From assembly GCA_019054805.1 (NCBI GenBank), contig JAHQIY010000007.1:4035501-4099500 (forward strand): 64,000 bases of DNA, read 5' to 3'. Positions 36,372 through 47,767 of this stretch are shown here, in pieces. The notes beneath the pieces are model-generated. The model was not told the DNA's origin, did not search any database, and saw only the letters and a program-made list of their open reading frames with translations. This stretch comes from Brachionus manjavacas (Eukaryota; Rotifera; Eurotatoria; Ploima; Brachionidae). Every line of letters begins with the position of its first letter. The first letter of the stretch is position 1. The translations under genes and the position numbers were made by a program.

Positions 36372-39300
36372 ATGAGCATCCATCAAAACCAAATAGATAA
36401 TGATATTAAAAATGAGCTTCTTGAATTAGCTAATTTGGTTACGCAAGAGTTTTCTGAGTGCCAAGATAAACAAGACGATGATTTACGGGACTTGGAATAC
36501 GAATCGTTCAACAGAGATAAGAACTCAGATGATGAGAATGATGAGAAAGCCAACGATTCAATATTATCGAACGAAGAATTCAAATTGCCAGTGGTTGATT
36601 GGGAAAATTTAGAGATAAAACTAAAGCAAGCTCAACAAGAAATAACAATTCAGGTAATTTAATTAGTTGAACAAATTTTAATTTCTAAATATATGGGTAA
36701 CTTTCTTTCTCTGATTTGTGATGTCATTAAAAGAAAAAAAAAGATTTTCTATGTAACTAAAATTAAAAGTTAATTAGCAAAATTAAAATTTTAACTTTGA
36801 TTTAAAAATGAGTTCAATTATGCCAAGATTTTAAGTACTTAATCGCTTCAAATATTACAAATTGCTCAAAACCTCTAATGGCGCAATCGATTACATTAGT
36901 TTTCTCGATTCATTTAGAAAAGCTTGCTTTACCCAGTTCTAACAACTAATAGCTTTAAAACTTACTTATAAATCAAATCTAAGAATTGTTTATAAATCTA
37001 GGAAATATTTTATTTTTATGCAACTTTTAGGTCTTAGCTGAAAATCAAAAGTTCACTTTATAACAACATTGGTGTATATAGGTGTATATAGTTTTCATTT
37101 GATTTAATTAGTGTTCTTTATCAAATATGATCAAATTGAAAAAATTTATTATTATTTGCTCAATATTTTTCAGTATTTCAGTATTTCTAAAAATTTTACC
37201 AAATAACATTTATGGATTATGTATCATAAATAAAATATAGCTTTTTGCATACAATTGATTGTGAAGAATCTTTTAATTAAATTCCGATATCCCAACAGAA
37301 GCCCTTCACCATGAAGGCTGACAGAAACTTTCTCTCCAAAAAATTGATCACAGATTAGATACATCACATTAGACAAAATTCTTTGTTTAGAATGGTCTAG
37401 AAAAAAAAGTAGATTTAGACTTTCGATTAGGTTGCATTGATTTTCCAACTTCTTTTTGTAGTTACATTTGACTTCTTAAGGACCATATCAATCTAAAACT
37501 TCATAATTTTCACAATTTAAATTTTAATTCTATTTTATTTTATTTTATTTTATTTTATTTATTTCAATTCTATTTTTATTTTAGCTTTAGTTTTAGTAAC
37601 AAAACTGCTATCTTTTAGATACAGAGAACATTTAATGTAAGTTTGCATGATTTTACGTAAAATTACGTTTGCTTACTTAAAATAATGTGTTAGCCTGTAA
37701 AATTTAAAATGAGCGAAATTCTCCTTTTGATCAATTGCTGGAAATAGTAGAATAAAAAATACTTTTTCTAATAATGAAGCAACTGCCCGTTCATAACTTT
37801 CACAAATCTAATAAAAAGTAAGAGTACCGTAAACCTTCGCACACAATTACATCTAATTATGGCAGGTTTTTGTATAGTATTATAACTGAGAAAAGTGTGT
37901 TTTTTTTCATTTGTATTATTAAATATAACTATGTGGTCAGGGTCTAGTAGTAGTAGTAGTAGTAGTAGTAGCAGTTCTTGATGCGACACTTAACATGTAG
38001 AGTGTCTGAGCCCATCACCGCCGATTGGCCGTGATTCCATTGAACTTGTCTAAAGCAATTTTAAAATTAGCGGTTGATAGATATCACCATATTTTTTGGC
38101 AACTTATTCCAATGCATAACTACTCTGTTTGAAAAAAATACATGTCTGGCGCTTACTACAGCTGCAAAATCGTTTCTAATTTGAGCTGGGAAACTTTCTC
38201 TCTGGTCTTTGATGCTTTTTCTTCTTAACGCCCCGGAAGGACGTTTTTTTTCTGATCTTTTCACCAGATTCTCGACCAGGCCTACCTTTTCTATTCCATT
38301 CACTAAATTGTACATTTCAATCAAGTCCCCTCTCACTCTTCTTTCACTCATCTTTGTCAGTCCTAATTTCGTCAATCTCATTTCATCCTATACTAATAAC
38401 TTTATTTAAAAATTTTATTTTAAAGCAAATTTTAACTAAAATATATAATCCGATTATTTTTTAAATGTAGAAAAATACAGTATAATTGTAAATTATTTCA
38501 AAACTTATACGAAATTAATAAATTAATTGTTTTTAATGAAATTGATACTAAAAAATACAAATTTTAAGTGAAGAATTATTACAATAAATTAATAAACAAA
38601 ATATCAGCTTTTACGAGGTCTTCCCCTGCGCCCACCTGTAATTCCATGTTAACTCTGACCACCTGTGCCTCCCCTGCTTTCTCTACCACTAACTACAAAC
38701 AAAAACTTCCTTCTTTCAGTTATAATTGCATGTAACTATGTGGTCACGATGTACTATAATTGTATGCGAAGGTTTACCGTAATTTTCATTAAAGAGCAAA
38801 AATTATTTAAAAAAAATTTAATATTTAAAAGACAAATAAATACCCAAATTTATTGACTAGTCCAAAATAAACTTTCAAGTAAATAATTAATAATTTTAAG
38901 TAAAGTAAATCCAATGGTTTTGAATAATAAAAATAGAACACTGTAGATTGTGGAACGAAATAGATTTGTAAACAGGAAATTATATATTTTTTTGTCAACA
39001 ATTAAGAAAAAATAATTAAATTTTTTGCTAATCGCACTTTTGAATCACCATAGGGAAAGCAAATAATAAATAAGAAAAACACAAGAATGATGAATATCGA
39101 TTTGATTTAAAAAACATATTTATAACTATTAATAAGATGTTATCTGTTTAACTAAAGCCTAGATATAAAATATAAAGGCTCCAATACACCTAAATTTAGA
39201 ACTAACAAAATCTGCAGAAATCAATAATTTTTTTTTAATTTGTAGAAATATTAATTTTTGAAAAATGAAACGAATAAAGAAAAGTGTTTATTGTGTATTT

Positions 39301-40581
39301 GACTTAATTAAGAAACTTAATGGCAAATATATTTTAATTTTACGTTTTTTAGTATTTTCAAAATGCAATAAATGAGCCTTTACTATTATTATATAAACAA
39401 TAAAAACATAGACCTGAATTATGATCTTGCCCTCTTTATAAAAGAGATATCATCAAAGGTACCCATTTTATTTTAAAAAATTTCAGCAGATCTTATTTAT
39501 TTTTTGTCAAGAACAAGCGTGCTAATGGTCAGAGCGATAGAGATGAAATACGTCGCAAATTAGCCATGGTCTCTTCATCATCTTCTCCCTCTTCCATAAC
39601 CGAGTCTAACCACGATTCAATGATGTCCGACTATATGAGGCGTCCAAGTGCGGGAAAAAACCTGACCGGTCAAAATTTACAAATCTGCTTTATGAACGAA
39701 ATGGCTGACGATTTAGTCGAAGAAACTTTGCCTGAACATGGTGAAAATTATGATGATTTAGAGAGTCCCGAAATGGAAAATTCATATTCGAGCTTTTCTA
39801 TGTTATCGATAACTTCTAGTGATTCGTGTGATACTGTTTTGTCACAGTTACAAAATGAAGCCAAACAGGCTCTTGCAAGAGTGTCCAACAAAGTAAAATC
39901 GAAAATTCAGTCAGAAGCACCTTCCAAAAAGCTGTCACCTATTGCTGATATAGTAAGACAAAAATATTATTTCTTTTTATTCTATGCAAATTTTATTAAT
40001 TAACAATAAATTTTCAAATCTCTAGGGAAATAATTAATTTATATTTTAATTAAGGTCGGCTTGCCGACTTATGGTTTAAAGTGTCTGGAAAGAGAAGACA
40101 TAGTTGATATGAATATTGGTCAGCTGCAAGTAATAGTAAACGATTTATGCAATCAAATTGAAAGTAGATAACAATTGCTAAATTTTGATTTAAAATTTCA
40201 ATTTTTGTTCTTAAATTTAGAAATAAATGAAGATCTGAAAATTTTGCTTATTGATCGCGATGATCTATATATGCAACAAGATTCAATATTAGTTGACATT
40301 GAAGATATTACCAAGTAAGATAGTTTTTTTTTAGTTTTTTTTAATTAAATTTTTTTGTCAAAAGAAGAATAAAAGAATCAGCACAGAAATCCAAGAGCTT
40401 TAAATCTAACGGTGAATTAAATGAGCAAAATTCAGCCACATCGAATAATCGGAAAAATTTAGTATCTAGCAATCAAACCGTTGATGGAAAATCTGGTGAT
40501 GGAATTTCTAACAAAAAACTGAGAATATTTGACTTAGGTGCAATAACTAATAAATTGTATAGATTTAGGAAAAAAAATTAA
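36372..40581 (+). CDS. SCHIP1: Schwannomin-interacting protein 1 (SCHIP1) homolog
   Basis: Five exons: 36372-36653, 39512-39952, 40055-40163, 40221-40314 and 40368-40581 (1140 nt, 379 aa), phases 0, 0, 1 and 2. The C-terminal coiled coil is diagnostic: IGQLQVIVNDL, then QIEKINEDLKILLIDRDDLY, then QQDSILVDIEDIT, almost colinear with the vertebrate SCHIP1 tail. Upstream are NLQICFMNE and a KKLSPIADIV block, also SCHIP1 signatures. Exon 1 is acidic and ends in LPVVDWENLEIKLKQAQQ; exon 2 opens with SDRDEIRRKLAM. SCHIP1 binds merlin/NF2 and ankyrin, and fly Schip1 acts upstream of Hippo signalling at the membrane cortex; this is family knowledge. The 2.86 kb intron 1 is loaded with mobile DNA. The first exon's membership rests on matching phase and family-like sequence. 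Confidence 0.85.
37531..37563. repeat. (ATTTT)n microsatellite
   Basis: About six tandem attttt/atttt units inside SCHIP1 intron 1. Confidence 0.8.
37941..38400 (-). mobile_element. 5'-truncated non-LTR retrotransposon, copy 1, with (CTA)n tail
   Basis: The minus strand reads the conserved C-terminal domain found after RT in Jockey/CR1-like elements: LGLTKMSERRVRGDLIEMY, then HVFFSNRVVMHWNKLPKN. After a frameshift it continues FKIALDKFNGITANRR and a stop. A short 3' UTR follows, then a tail of nine CTA units (37945-37971 as TAG on the plus strand). Everything upstream of the C-terminal domain is missing, typical of target-primed truncation. The 13-mer aactatgtggtca occurs at 37927-37939 and again at 38733-38745 and could be its target duplication. 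Confidence 0.7.
38604..38690 (-). pseudogene. AT-hook C-terminus of a transposon protein
   Basis: On the minus strand the end of a frame reads GGRRGRPRKS and a TGA stop at 38604. It is an AT-hook (GRPRK) preceded by a Gly-rich stretch with one internal stop. Composition is less AT-rich than the surroundings. It lies between the truncated retroelement and the right terminal inverted repeat, so it may be what remains of that element's protein. Confidence 0.35.
39437..39444 (+). promoter_or_regulatory. Candidate internal TATA box upstream of SCHIP1 exon 2
   Basis: TATAAAAG lies 75 bases before exon 2 and about 130 before an in-frame ATG at 39566 in the context gccATGg. This could drive a short isoform lacking exon 1. 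Chance occurrence is possible. Confidence 0.25.
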
Positions 40582-42095
40582 AGCCAAATTTTATTTTGAA
40601 AGCCTTTTTCAAAATATTTGTTTCGAAATTTATTGTTTTTAAGCGATTTTTTAAAAAAAATTTAAATTAGATTTATAAATAGATTATTTAAATATCTTAA
40701 GTTGTTATTCAATCCAGTTTCAGCAAATTTACACTTTGAAGGTGTAAAAATCTTCTTCTGACAACATTAAAAAGAATTGCTATATAACTTTAAAATCAGA
40801 GAAAAAAAATTGAGTGAAAAAAGCTCACAAAAAGAGAACATTCTAATAAAAAATACAGTAAAATAAATTTTTTAAAAAAATCCAATTTTGAAATATTTAA
40901 AGCTTGGATAAAATAAAACTGAACAGACAAATTTTTTCTATTTTTCTGGTGCTTGTTTTTATGATATAAGAAATTCCCTGATGAAAATTTTTGGGTTATA
41001 AACGATATTTTTAATTTCAAATTACACATACTTCATTATAAAAATTATTCTATCAAGCATTGACATGAAAAGGAGACGAGCGCCTACTCATTATCCACTA
41101 GGATAGAACAGGAACAATTATTATTTTTATTATACCTAACCAGATCGCGAAAAAAATGTTAAAACTCTCAAAAATCGTTGTTAAAATTTCAAAATCATAT
41201 CAGCCAACTCAAAGGGTCGTTAATAGATAAAAATGGCAATAATGTATCTCTGGTAGAGTTTCTAAAGGGTTAATTTTAAAAAAATTAACAGCTAGGTATT
41301 AAAGTAAAATTATTCAAATTTGGCAACAAAATCTATTATTAATTTTTATAAATTAATAAAAAAAGAAGCGTTCTTTGTATAATTAAAATTTGACACAATT
41401 TGATAAAAGGACACTTTTTTTAATAATTAGAAAAAATTAAAATATGATTAAGTAATAATTTATTTATAATTTCTTTTTCAATGTGTGCTGTTAGGCACTA
41501 AAAGACACTTTAATTTATTCACCAGATGAATAAAAGGAGATTTAAAAAAAAAAGCTTCCTTCGATTTTCTTCTGCATTCAAAAAAAATTCTAAACAAAAT
41601 CATTATTAAAAATTAGGGTTTTTTATAAACCTTACCTTATGGGTATATTATTGATACCTAATAAGACTCCATTTATTTCAAATAATTACATAGCTATTTA
41701 TATAATGATATTAAAATTTAAAAAAAAAAGTTTTTGATTACGTAGTTTTTTGAAAAAAATTAAGTAATTCAAATTTGGTAACAAAAACTATAATAATTAA
41801 ATCAGTGTTATTTAAGCCAGTTTAAAATTAACTTTTTTTAAATTGGACCCCTCTCTCGGAAACAAAAATACCTTGGCTCACATTTATCTCTTTAAATTAA
41901 ATTTTAGCAATTTCTGCTAATTATGTCAATAGCAGTATAATAAATACTAATGGAATTTGTTCTGGAAAAAAAATCTATACAAATCGAATTGGAAAATTTA
42001 ATATTTATAAAGTAAAATATTATTATTTTATTTAAAAAAAATTAATTTTTATTCAATGAAAATAAAAATAAAAAAAATATATTCTTTTATGCTAA
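40582..42095. other. AT-rich intergenic DNA between convergent SCHIP1 and LRR gene 2
   Basis: No genes, repeats or RNA genes seen. It holds the 3' flanks of both genes. Confidence 0.5.
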
Positions 42096-44771
42096 TTAAT
42101 CTAACCCAGAGCACTCCGGATCTGAATTGGTGTTAGAAAAAGCATCGGAAAAAAGTGATGAATCTGAAATCATATCAGCAAATTCCTCTGGTTGAAATCG
42201 CAAATAATAAACTTTTTTGTTCGTTTTAGATTTTCGATAAAATTTTTTATGGTCCAAATTTTCTTTAAGTTTTCCATTTTTCCATAAATTGACGGTGCAC
42301 AATGACTTTAAACCACTGAATACATCTTGACAAAGCTCTTCAATTAAATTGCACGATAGATCCAATTTTATCAAGCTTTCCAAATTATCGAATACGCCTT
42401 GTTCTAGTAATTTTATTCGATTGCTGCCTAAATTTAGCTGTTTCAAATAAAACATTCCGTGAAACGATTTGGGCTCAATTTTTTCAATATAATTGTAACT
42501 AAGATCAAGTTCTTCTAAAGTAATAAGTCCTTGAAAAGTGCCTGAATTAATTTCACTCAATGAATTAGAATTTAGAGCCATTTTTTTTAAATTGACCAAA
42601 TCCAAAAAAGAGCCTGTTTGTATTTCATTTAGTTGATTTTCGTACAAATACAGCTCACTTAAATTTGACAGACCTCTAAAATCGTTAATACTTATTTTTA
42701 ATAACTTATTCTGATTAAGATACAGTTTGTTTAATTCTTTTAGATTGAAACAAAATGGGTGCATTTTTTGTATTTGATTTACATCCAAAGTCAGTTCCTT
42801 CAATTCTTCGAGGCCACTAAACGCGTTTGTATTTATCTCTTCAACTAAATTAGACTTTAAATGAAGCAATTTTAAATTTTTCAAATCTTGGAAAGAATTG
42901 TTTTCTATCGAGACTATTTTGTTGCTATTCAGGTCCAAATCTTTAAGGTTGGTCAAGCCTGTGAAAGTATGGGACCTTATTTTTTTTAATTCATTGTCTC
43001 TCAAATTTAAACTTTCCAATTCTCTTAGGCTCTCAAATGAAAAATTTTCAATTTGCTCAATTAAATTCTTCTTTAAAATTAAACATTTTAATTTGTGTAA
43101 TCCTTCGAAAGAATTTTTCCTGATCATTTTTATAGAATTTTCTTTTAAAATTAATTTAAATAAATTATACAACCCAATGAATGAGTCATTGTCGACAATT
43201 TCAATTTTGTTAAATTCTAAATACAATTCTTCAAGTTGTTCCAGACCATAAAAAGACCTTTCTAAAATTTGAGTTAACCGATTTCCCACGAGTAATAGTT
43301 CCTTGAGACTTGTCAAGCCATGAAAAGCGTTGAGCTCAATTATTTCAATCATGTTGTGCGACAGATCTAATTTTGTGAGCATAGGCATTCCATCTAATCG
43401 AAAACCATCCAAGGCTGTCAACTTGTTATCCACTAGCATCAATATTTCAAGTTTGTCCAGACCGAAAAAACATTCTGGTTCGATTGTTTCAATCAAATTT
43501 CGTTCCAGAACCAAATCTTTGAGATTCCTAATCTCGGAAAATTGATGCCGACACAAAAATTTTATTTTGTTAGAACTTAAGTCCAAAAAAAAAACTTGAT
43601 CAAGACCAGTGAACGCCATTCGATTCACACTTTCCAAAGAATTACTGTTCAGAGCTAATTTTTTTAATTTTTTCAAAGTTGAAAGCGATCCACTCTCAAT
43701 TTGACTTATTTGGTTGTGGGATAAATCAAGCTCGGTAAGACTGGTCATAAAATGAAACCACGAGGCCTCAATTTCGGTAAGATTGTTCCCTGTCAAATTT
43801 AATTTGGTCAATTGTTTGAACTCTGCAAAAATAAATGGTTCCAATGATGCCAAACTTTTGTACTTTAGCTCGATTTCCTCAGCTCTATCATAACCTGAAA
43901 AAAGATCGATCACTAGGCCTTTGTCCATAAAGTCTTTTTCGCCAAGAAAAGAAATGCTCCACAGTTTCAAGTAATTGGCATTCAGTTGTTTAAAATTTTG
44001 TCTTTTTATAAATAATTTAACAATTAAGCAATTTATTTAAATGATTAGCTTACTCGAGAATCCAATGTTCCAATTTAGGCATGTTTTTGCCTATGTCATC
44101 AAGACTTGATTCTCTTTTTGAAAAATTAGTTTATTTTTTGGAAAAAAAGAGGAAATTTTTTACTGTAGGAAATTCAAAATTTTTTCATTGAAAATTTCAT
44201 TAAGAAAAATGAGCACACCGAAGCGTGTTAGGGTGTCGGCTTCGAAATGTCTCAGATCTTTGAAAATGTAGTATTTGTTCATGAATATAAATTTTTTGAT
44301 CATTTGAACTTCGTTCAAAATGTCATGTTCAAGTTTTTTGCGCCTCTCTTCCATTAGTCGATTCTCTAACGAGAACCATTGATCATTAGAAATGTAATTT
44401 TGATGCAGCATTTTGAGTTCTGTTCGCGAAAATCTAATAAATTCATTGAGTTTGTCTGACATTTCAGATTTAAATTTATAGTCTTGATGATTGCTGGCAA
44501 TTTCGTAGACTTTGAGACATTCGCTCTCAAAAGTCTCAATTTCATGTAAAAGAATATTTTTCTCTTTGATCATTAAGTCAACATTTTTTGACATGTCTAT
44601 CTGCATGACTCTTTGGAACTCATTTTTTATCTGGACCCTCAAGCTATTGCAATGAGTTTTGACAAAATTTGGTGGGGAACTTTTAAAAAACTCAATTGAG
44701 TTTATCAATGATTCCATGGATTCGAAAAAAGTCTCCAAACTATTTCCATTATTTGCCGAATGAGAATACAT
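42096..44771 (-). CDS. Leucine-rich-repeat protein 2 with helical N-terminal domain
   Basis: Three exons, 44771-44164, 44113-44054 and 44001-42096 (2574 nt, 857 aa), both introns phase 2. Residues 1-203 are charged and helical (LETFFESMESLINSIEFF, HCNSLRVQIKNEF), reminiscent of the coiled coils of TRIM-like proteins, but with no RING or B-box. From residue about 245 to 820 there are about 22 regular 24-residue LRRs of the extracellular type, LxxLxLxxNxIxxIxxxxFxGL (LTELDLSHNQISQI, LKELLLVGNRLTQI). No signal peptide, LRRNT/LRRCT cysteine caps or TM is present, so it should be cytosolic although its repeats look like secreted ones. The tail is acidic and Ser-rich (SDSSLFSDAFS). A ttttag acceptor 10 bases before the ATG suggests a noncoding first exon. 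Function is unknown. Confidence 0.82.
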
Positions 44772-45510
44772 AGCTGTATATCTAAAAGAGATTTTTTTTA
44801 ATAATTCTAAAAATATTCAAAACAATTTAAACTAGAATCTAAATAAAGAGTGCCAAGCTAGTAAAATGCGTAAAATTTTTTGTTGTTTAGATTTTTGGGA
44901 TTGCTCCAGAATTTTTGGTCCAAATTAATTTTTTTTTAATTTTGTCTTTAGTATCTGTAAGCAAAAATAAACTACAATTAAAACCTGTTTAATTATTTTA
45001 CAAAATATCTAAAATTTGAATTCCACTAGTTTAACTTGATTTGGTGATTTAAAGATCGTTGATTTGGAATTTAAATATTTTTCATTATCAGGTCAAAAAT
45101 GTTTGCTTAAAATTAGATAATCAAAAGGGTAAAATTAATGATGAATAACAAAGTATTATGTTTGCAGACATTCGTCTACATAAATTGCTCATATTTGAAT
45201 GAAATTAGCCTATCCTTCAAAATTTATAATTTAATTTTATCTTTAATGCTTTATTAGATATATTTATTTTAGGCCTAAAGAATCATATAAATCGCATAAT
45301 TTTGTCTCAGTTATTGATATCAACATTCAAAATTTACAAATAGTATTTAAAGAAATTTTTTTTTAGGATGCATTTTAACCCGTCATATCAATAATTGAAT
45401 TGTCATATGAAAATAAATAAAATCGTCGTATGGATAATTAAATTAAAAATTTTAATTCATAAAAAGTTTAATTATTATTTTTAATTTTAATTAATAGTTT
45501 TCAAATCTAC
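44772..45510. other. AT-rich DNA upstream of LRR gene 2
   Basis: No coding sequence seen. It should hold the LRR gene 2 promoter on the minus strand. Confidence 0.5.
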
Positions 45511-45553
45511 AACATACCCGAATCCCTGAACCAGGGCTCTGCCCCGGACCCTG
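45511..45553 (-). repeat. GC-rich motif shared with 58814-58856
   Basis: Read on the minus strand it starts cagggtccggggcagagccc and ends gattcgggtatg. The plus-strand sequence at 58814-58856 starts agggtccgtggcggaaccc and ends gattcggatatg. Similarity runs over about 43 bases in otherwise AT-rich DNA. It directly abuts the left target duplication of the foldback element. Confidence 0.55.
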
Positions 45554-45638
45554 TTAAATTTTTATTAGTGTTGGTGTCCGTGCAAGCGGACAGTAAACGG
45601 GCCAAAAATTTTAAAAACCGTGACCGTGACCGTATTAA

Positions 45639-46729
45639 CCGTTCCAATTTTGGCGGGCGGACTCTGGCCCGTTTATTTTGGCGGGCTAATTTTTGGCCCG
45701 TTTAATAAACGTTTAAAAATAAACGGGCGGTCAAGAAACCGTTCCAATTTTGGCGGGCGGACTCTGGCCCGTTTATTTTGACGGGCTAAATTTTGACCCG
45801 TTTAATAAACGTTTAAAAATAAACGGGCGGTCCAAGAAACCGTTCCAATTTTGGCGGGCGGACTCTGGCCCGTTTATTTTGGCGGGCTAAATTATGGCCC
45901 GTTTAATAACCGTTTAAAAATAAACGGGCGGTCCATGAAACCGTTCCAATTTTGGCGGACGGACTCTGGCCCGTTTATTTTGGCGGGCTAAATTTTGGCC
46001 CGTTTAATAACCGTTTAAAAATAAACGGGCGGTCCATGAAACAGTTCAATTTTGGCGGACGGACTCTGGCCCGTTTATTTTGGCGGGCTAAATTTTGGCC
46101 CGTTTAATAACCGTTTAAAAATAAACGGGCGGTCCATGAAACCGTTCCAATTTTGGCGGACGGACTCTGGCCCGTTTATTTTGGCGGGCTAAATTTTGGC
46201 CCGTTTAATAACCGTTTAAAAATAAACGGGCGGTCCATGAAACCGTTCCAATTTTGGCGGACGGACTCTGGCCCGTTTATTTTGGCGGGCTAAATTTTGG
46301 CCCGTTTAATAACCGTTTAAAAATAAACGGGCGGTCCATGAAACCGTTCCAATTTTGGCGGACGGACTCTGGCCCGTTTATTTTGGCGGGCTAAATTTTG
46401 GCCCGTTTAATAACCGTTTAAAAATAAACGGGCGGTCCATGAAACCGTTCCAATTTTGGCGGACGGACTCTGGCCCGTTTATTTTGGCGGGCTAAATTTT
46501 GGCCCGTTTAATAACCGTTTAAAAATAAACGGGCGGTCCATGAAACCGTTCCAATTTTGGCGGACGGACTCTGGCCCGTTTATTTTGGCGGGCTAAATTT
46601 TGGCCCGTTTAATAACCGTTTAAAAATAAACGGGCGGTCCATGAAACCGTTCCAATTTTGGCGGACGGACTCTGGCCCGTTTATTTTGGCGGGCTAAATT
46701 TTGGCCCGTTTAATAACCGTTTAAAAATA
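45639..46729 (+). repeat. Left array of 101-base tandem units
   Basis: About 11 units, each opening ccgttccaattttggcgg and containing ggactctggcccgttta. The first two units carry an outer variant (gggcgggcgg, ataaacgtt, aagaaacc). The third is mixed, and the later units carry ggcggacgg, ataaccgtt, catgaaacc. Unit 3 has the private variant aaattatggcc and unit 2 has tttgacggg. Confidence 0.93.
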
Positions 46730-46756
46730 TTTTTTATTTTTTAAATAAAATTTTTA

Positions 46757-46789
<33 letters not shown>

Positions 46790-46992
46790 TTATTTTTTAT
46801 TAATTTTTAAATAAAATTTTTTTTTCGTAGATTTTTTTTATTTTTTTTTCTAATTAAAAAATAACTTTTTTTTTAAAAAATAAATATATTAAGATAGCTT
46901 AATTTTTTATTTATTTCCTGTTTTTTGTCAAAATTAAGACCGCCAAGTTGACCGGCAAAATTAACGCTCGCCAAAAATCTGGCCGGTTATTT

Positions 46993-47767
46993 GACCGCCC
47001 GTTTATTTTTAAACGGTTATTAAACGGGCCAAAAATTAGCCCGCCAAAATAAACGGGCCAGAGTCCGTCCGCCAAAATTGGAACGGTTTCATGGACCGCC
47101 CGTTTATTTTTAAACGGTTATTAAACGGGCCAAAAATTAGCCCGCCAAAATAAACGGGCCAGAGTCCGTCCGCCAAAATTGGAACGGTTTCATGGACCGC
47201 CCGTTTATTTTTAAACGGTTATTAAACGGGCCAAAATTTAGCCCGCCAAAATAAACGGGCCAGAGTCCGTCCGCCAAAATTGGAACGGTTTCATGGACCG
47301 CCCGTTTATTTTTAAACGGTTATTAAACGGGCCAAAATTTAGCCCGCCAAAATAAACGGGCCAGAGTCCGTCCGCCAAAATTGGAACGGTTTCATGGACC
47401 GCCCGTTTATTTTTAAACGGTTATTAAACGGGCCATAATTTAGCCCGCCAAAATAAACGGGCCAGAGTCCGCCCGCCAAAATTGGAACGGTTTCTTGGAC
47501 CGCCCGTTTATTTTTAAACGTTTATTAAACGGGTCAAAATTTAGCCCGTCAAAATAAACGGGCCAGAGTCCGCCCGCCAAAATTGGAACGGTTTCTTGGA
47601 CCGCCCGTTTATTTTTAAACGTTTATTAAACGGGCCAAAAATTAGCCCGCCAAAATAAACGGGCCAGAGTCCGCCCGCCAAAATTGGAACGGTTTCTTGG
47701 ACCGCCCGTTTATTTTTAAACGTTTATTAAACGGGTCAAAATTTAGCCCGCCAAAATAAACGGGCCA
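46993..47767 (-). repeat. Right array of the same 101-base units, inverted
   Basis: About 8 units in opposite orientation. From the centre outwards they run: inner-type units, then a unit with ggccataattt (reverse complement of the unit-3 variant on the left), then one with cccgtcaaaa (the unit-2 variant), then one matching left unit 1, then one extra outer unit. The variant order mirrors the left arm. Confidence 0.92.

Larger units (their letters stand above)
37827..38779. mobile_element. TA-flanked TIR element (Tc1/mariner/pogo-like), interrupted
   Basis: Left end ccgtaaaccttcgcacacaa and reverse complement of the right end cggtaaaccttcgcatacaa match at 18 of 20 bases, and similarity continues inward (a cagttataat block about 45-70 bases in). 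Each end abuts a TA dinucleotide (37825-37826 and 38780-38781), as expected for Tc1/mariner superfamily target duplication. The interior carries an AT-hook C-terminal fragment and a truncated non-LTR element. It lies in SCHIP1 intron 1. Whether the AT-hook piece belongs to this element is an inference. Confidence 0.6.

Noticed and set aside
37768-37989. Leu-repeat open frame over the TAG microsatellite
   Set aside because: The poly-Leu comes only from translating the CTA-type tail of the retroelement.
42898-43545. Open frames antisense to the LRR repeats of LRR protein 2
   Set aside because: They arise because the periodic codons of the repeats leave the opposite strand open; no start context or domain.
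45639-47767. The 101-base arrays as a CRISPR or as plain centromeric satellite
   Set aside because: There are no unique spacers between short repeats, the units are head-to-tail within each arm, and the arms are inverted with transposon-type ends and an 8-base duplication.
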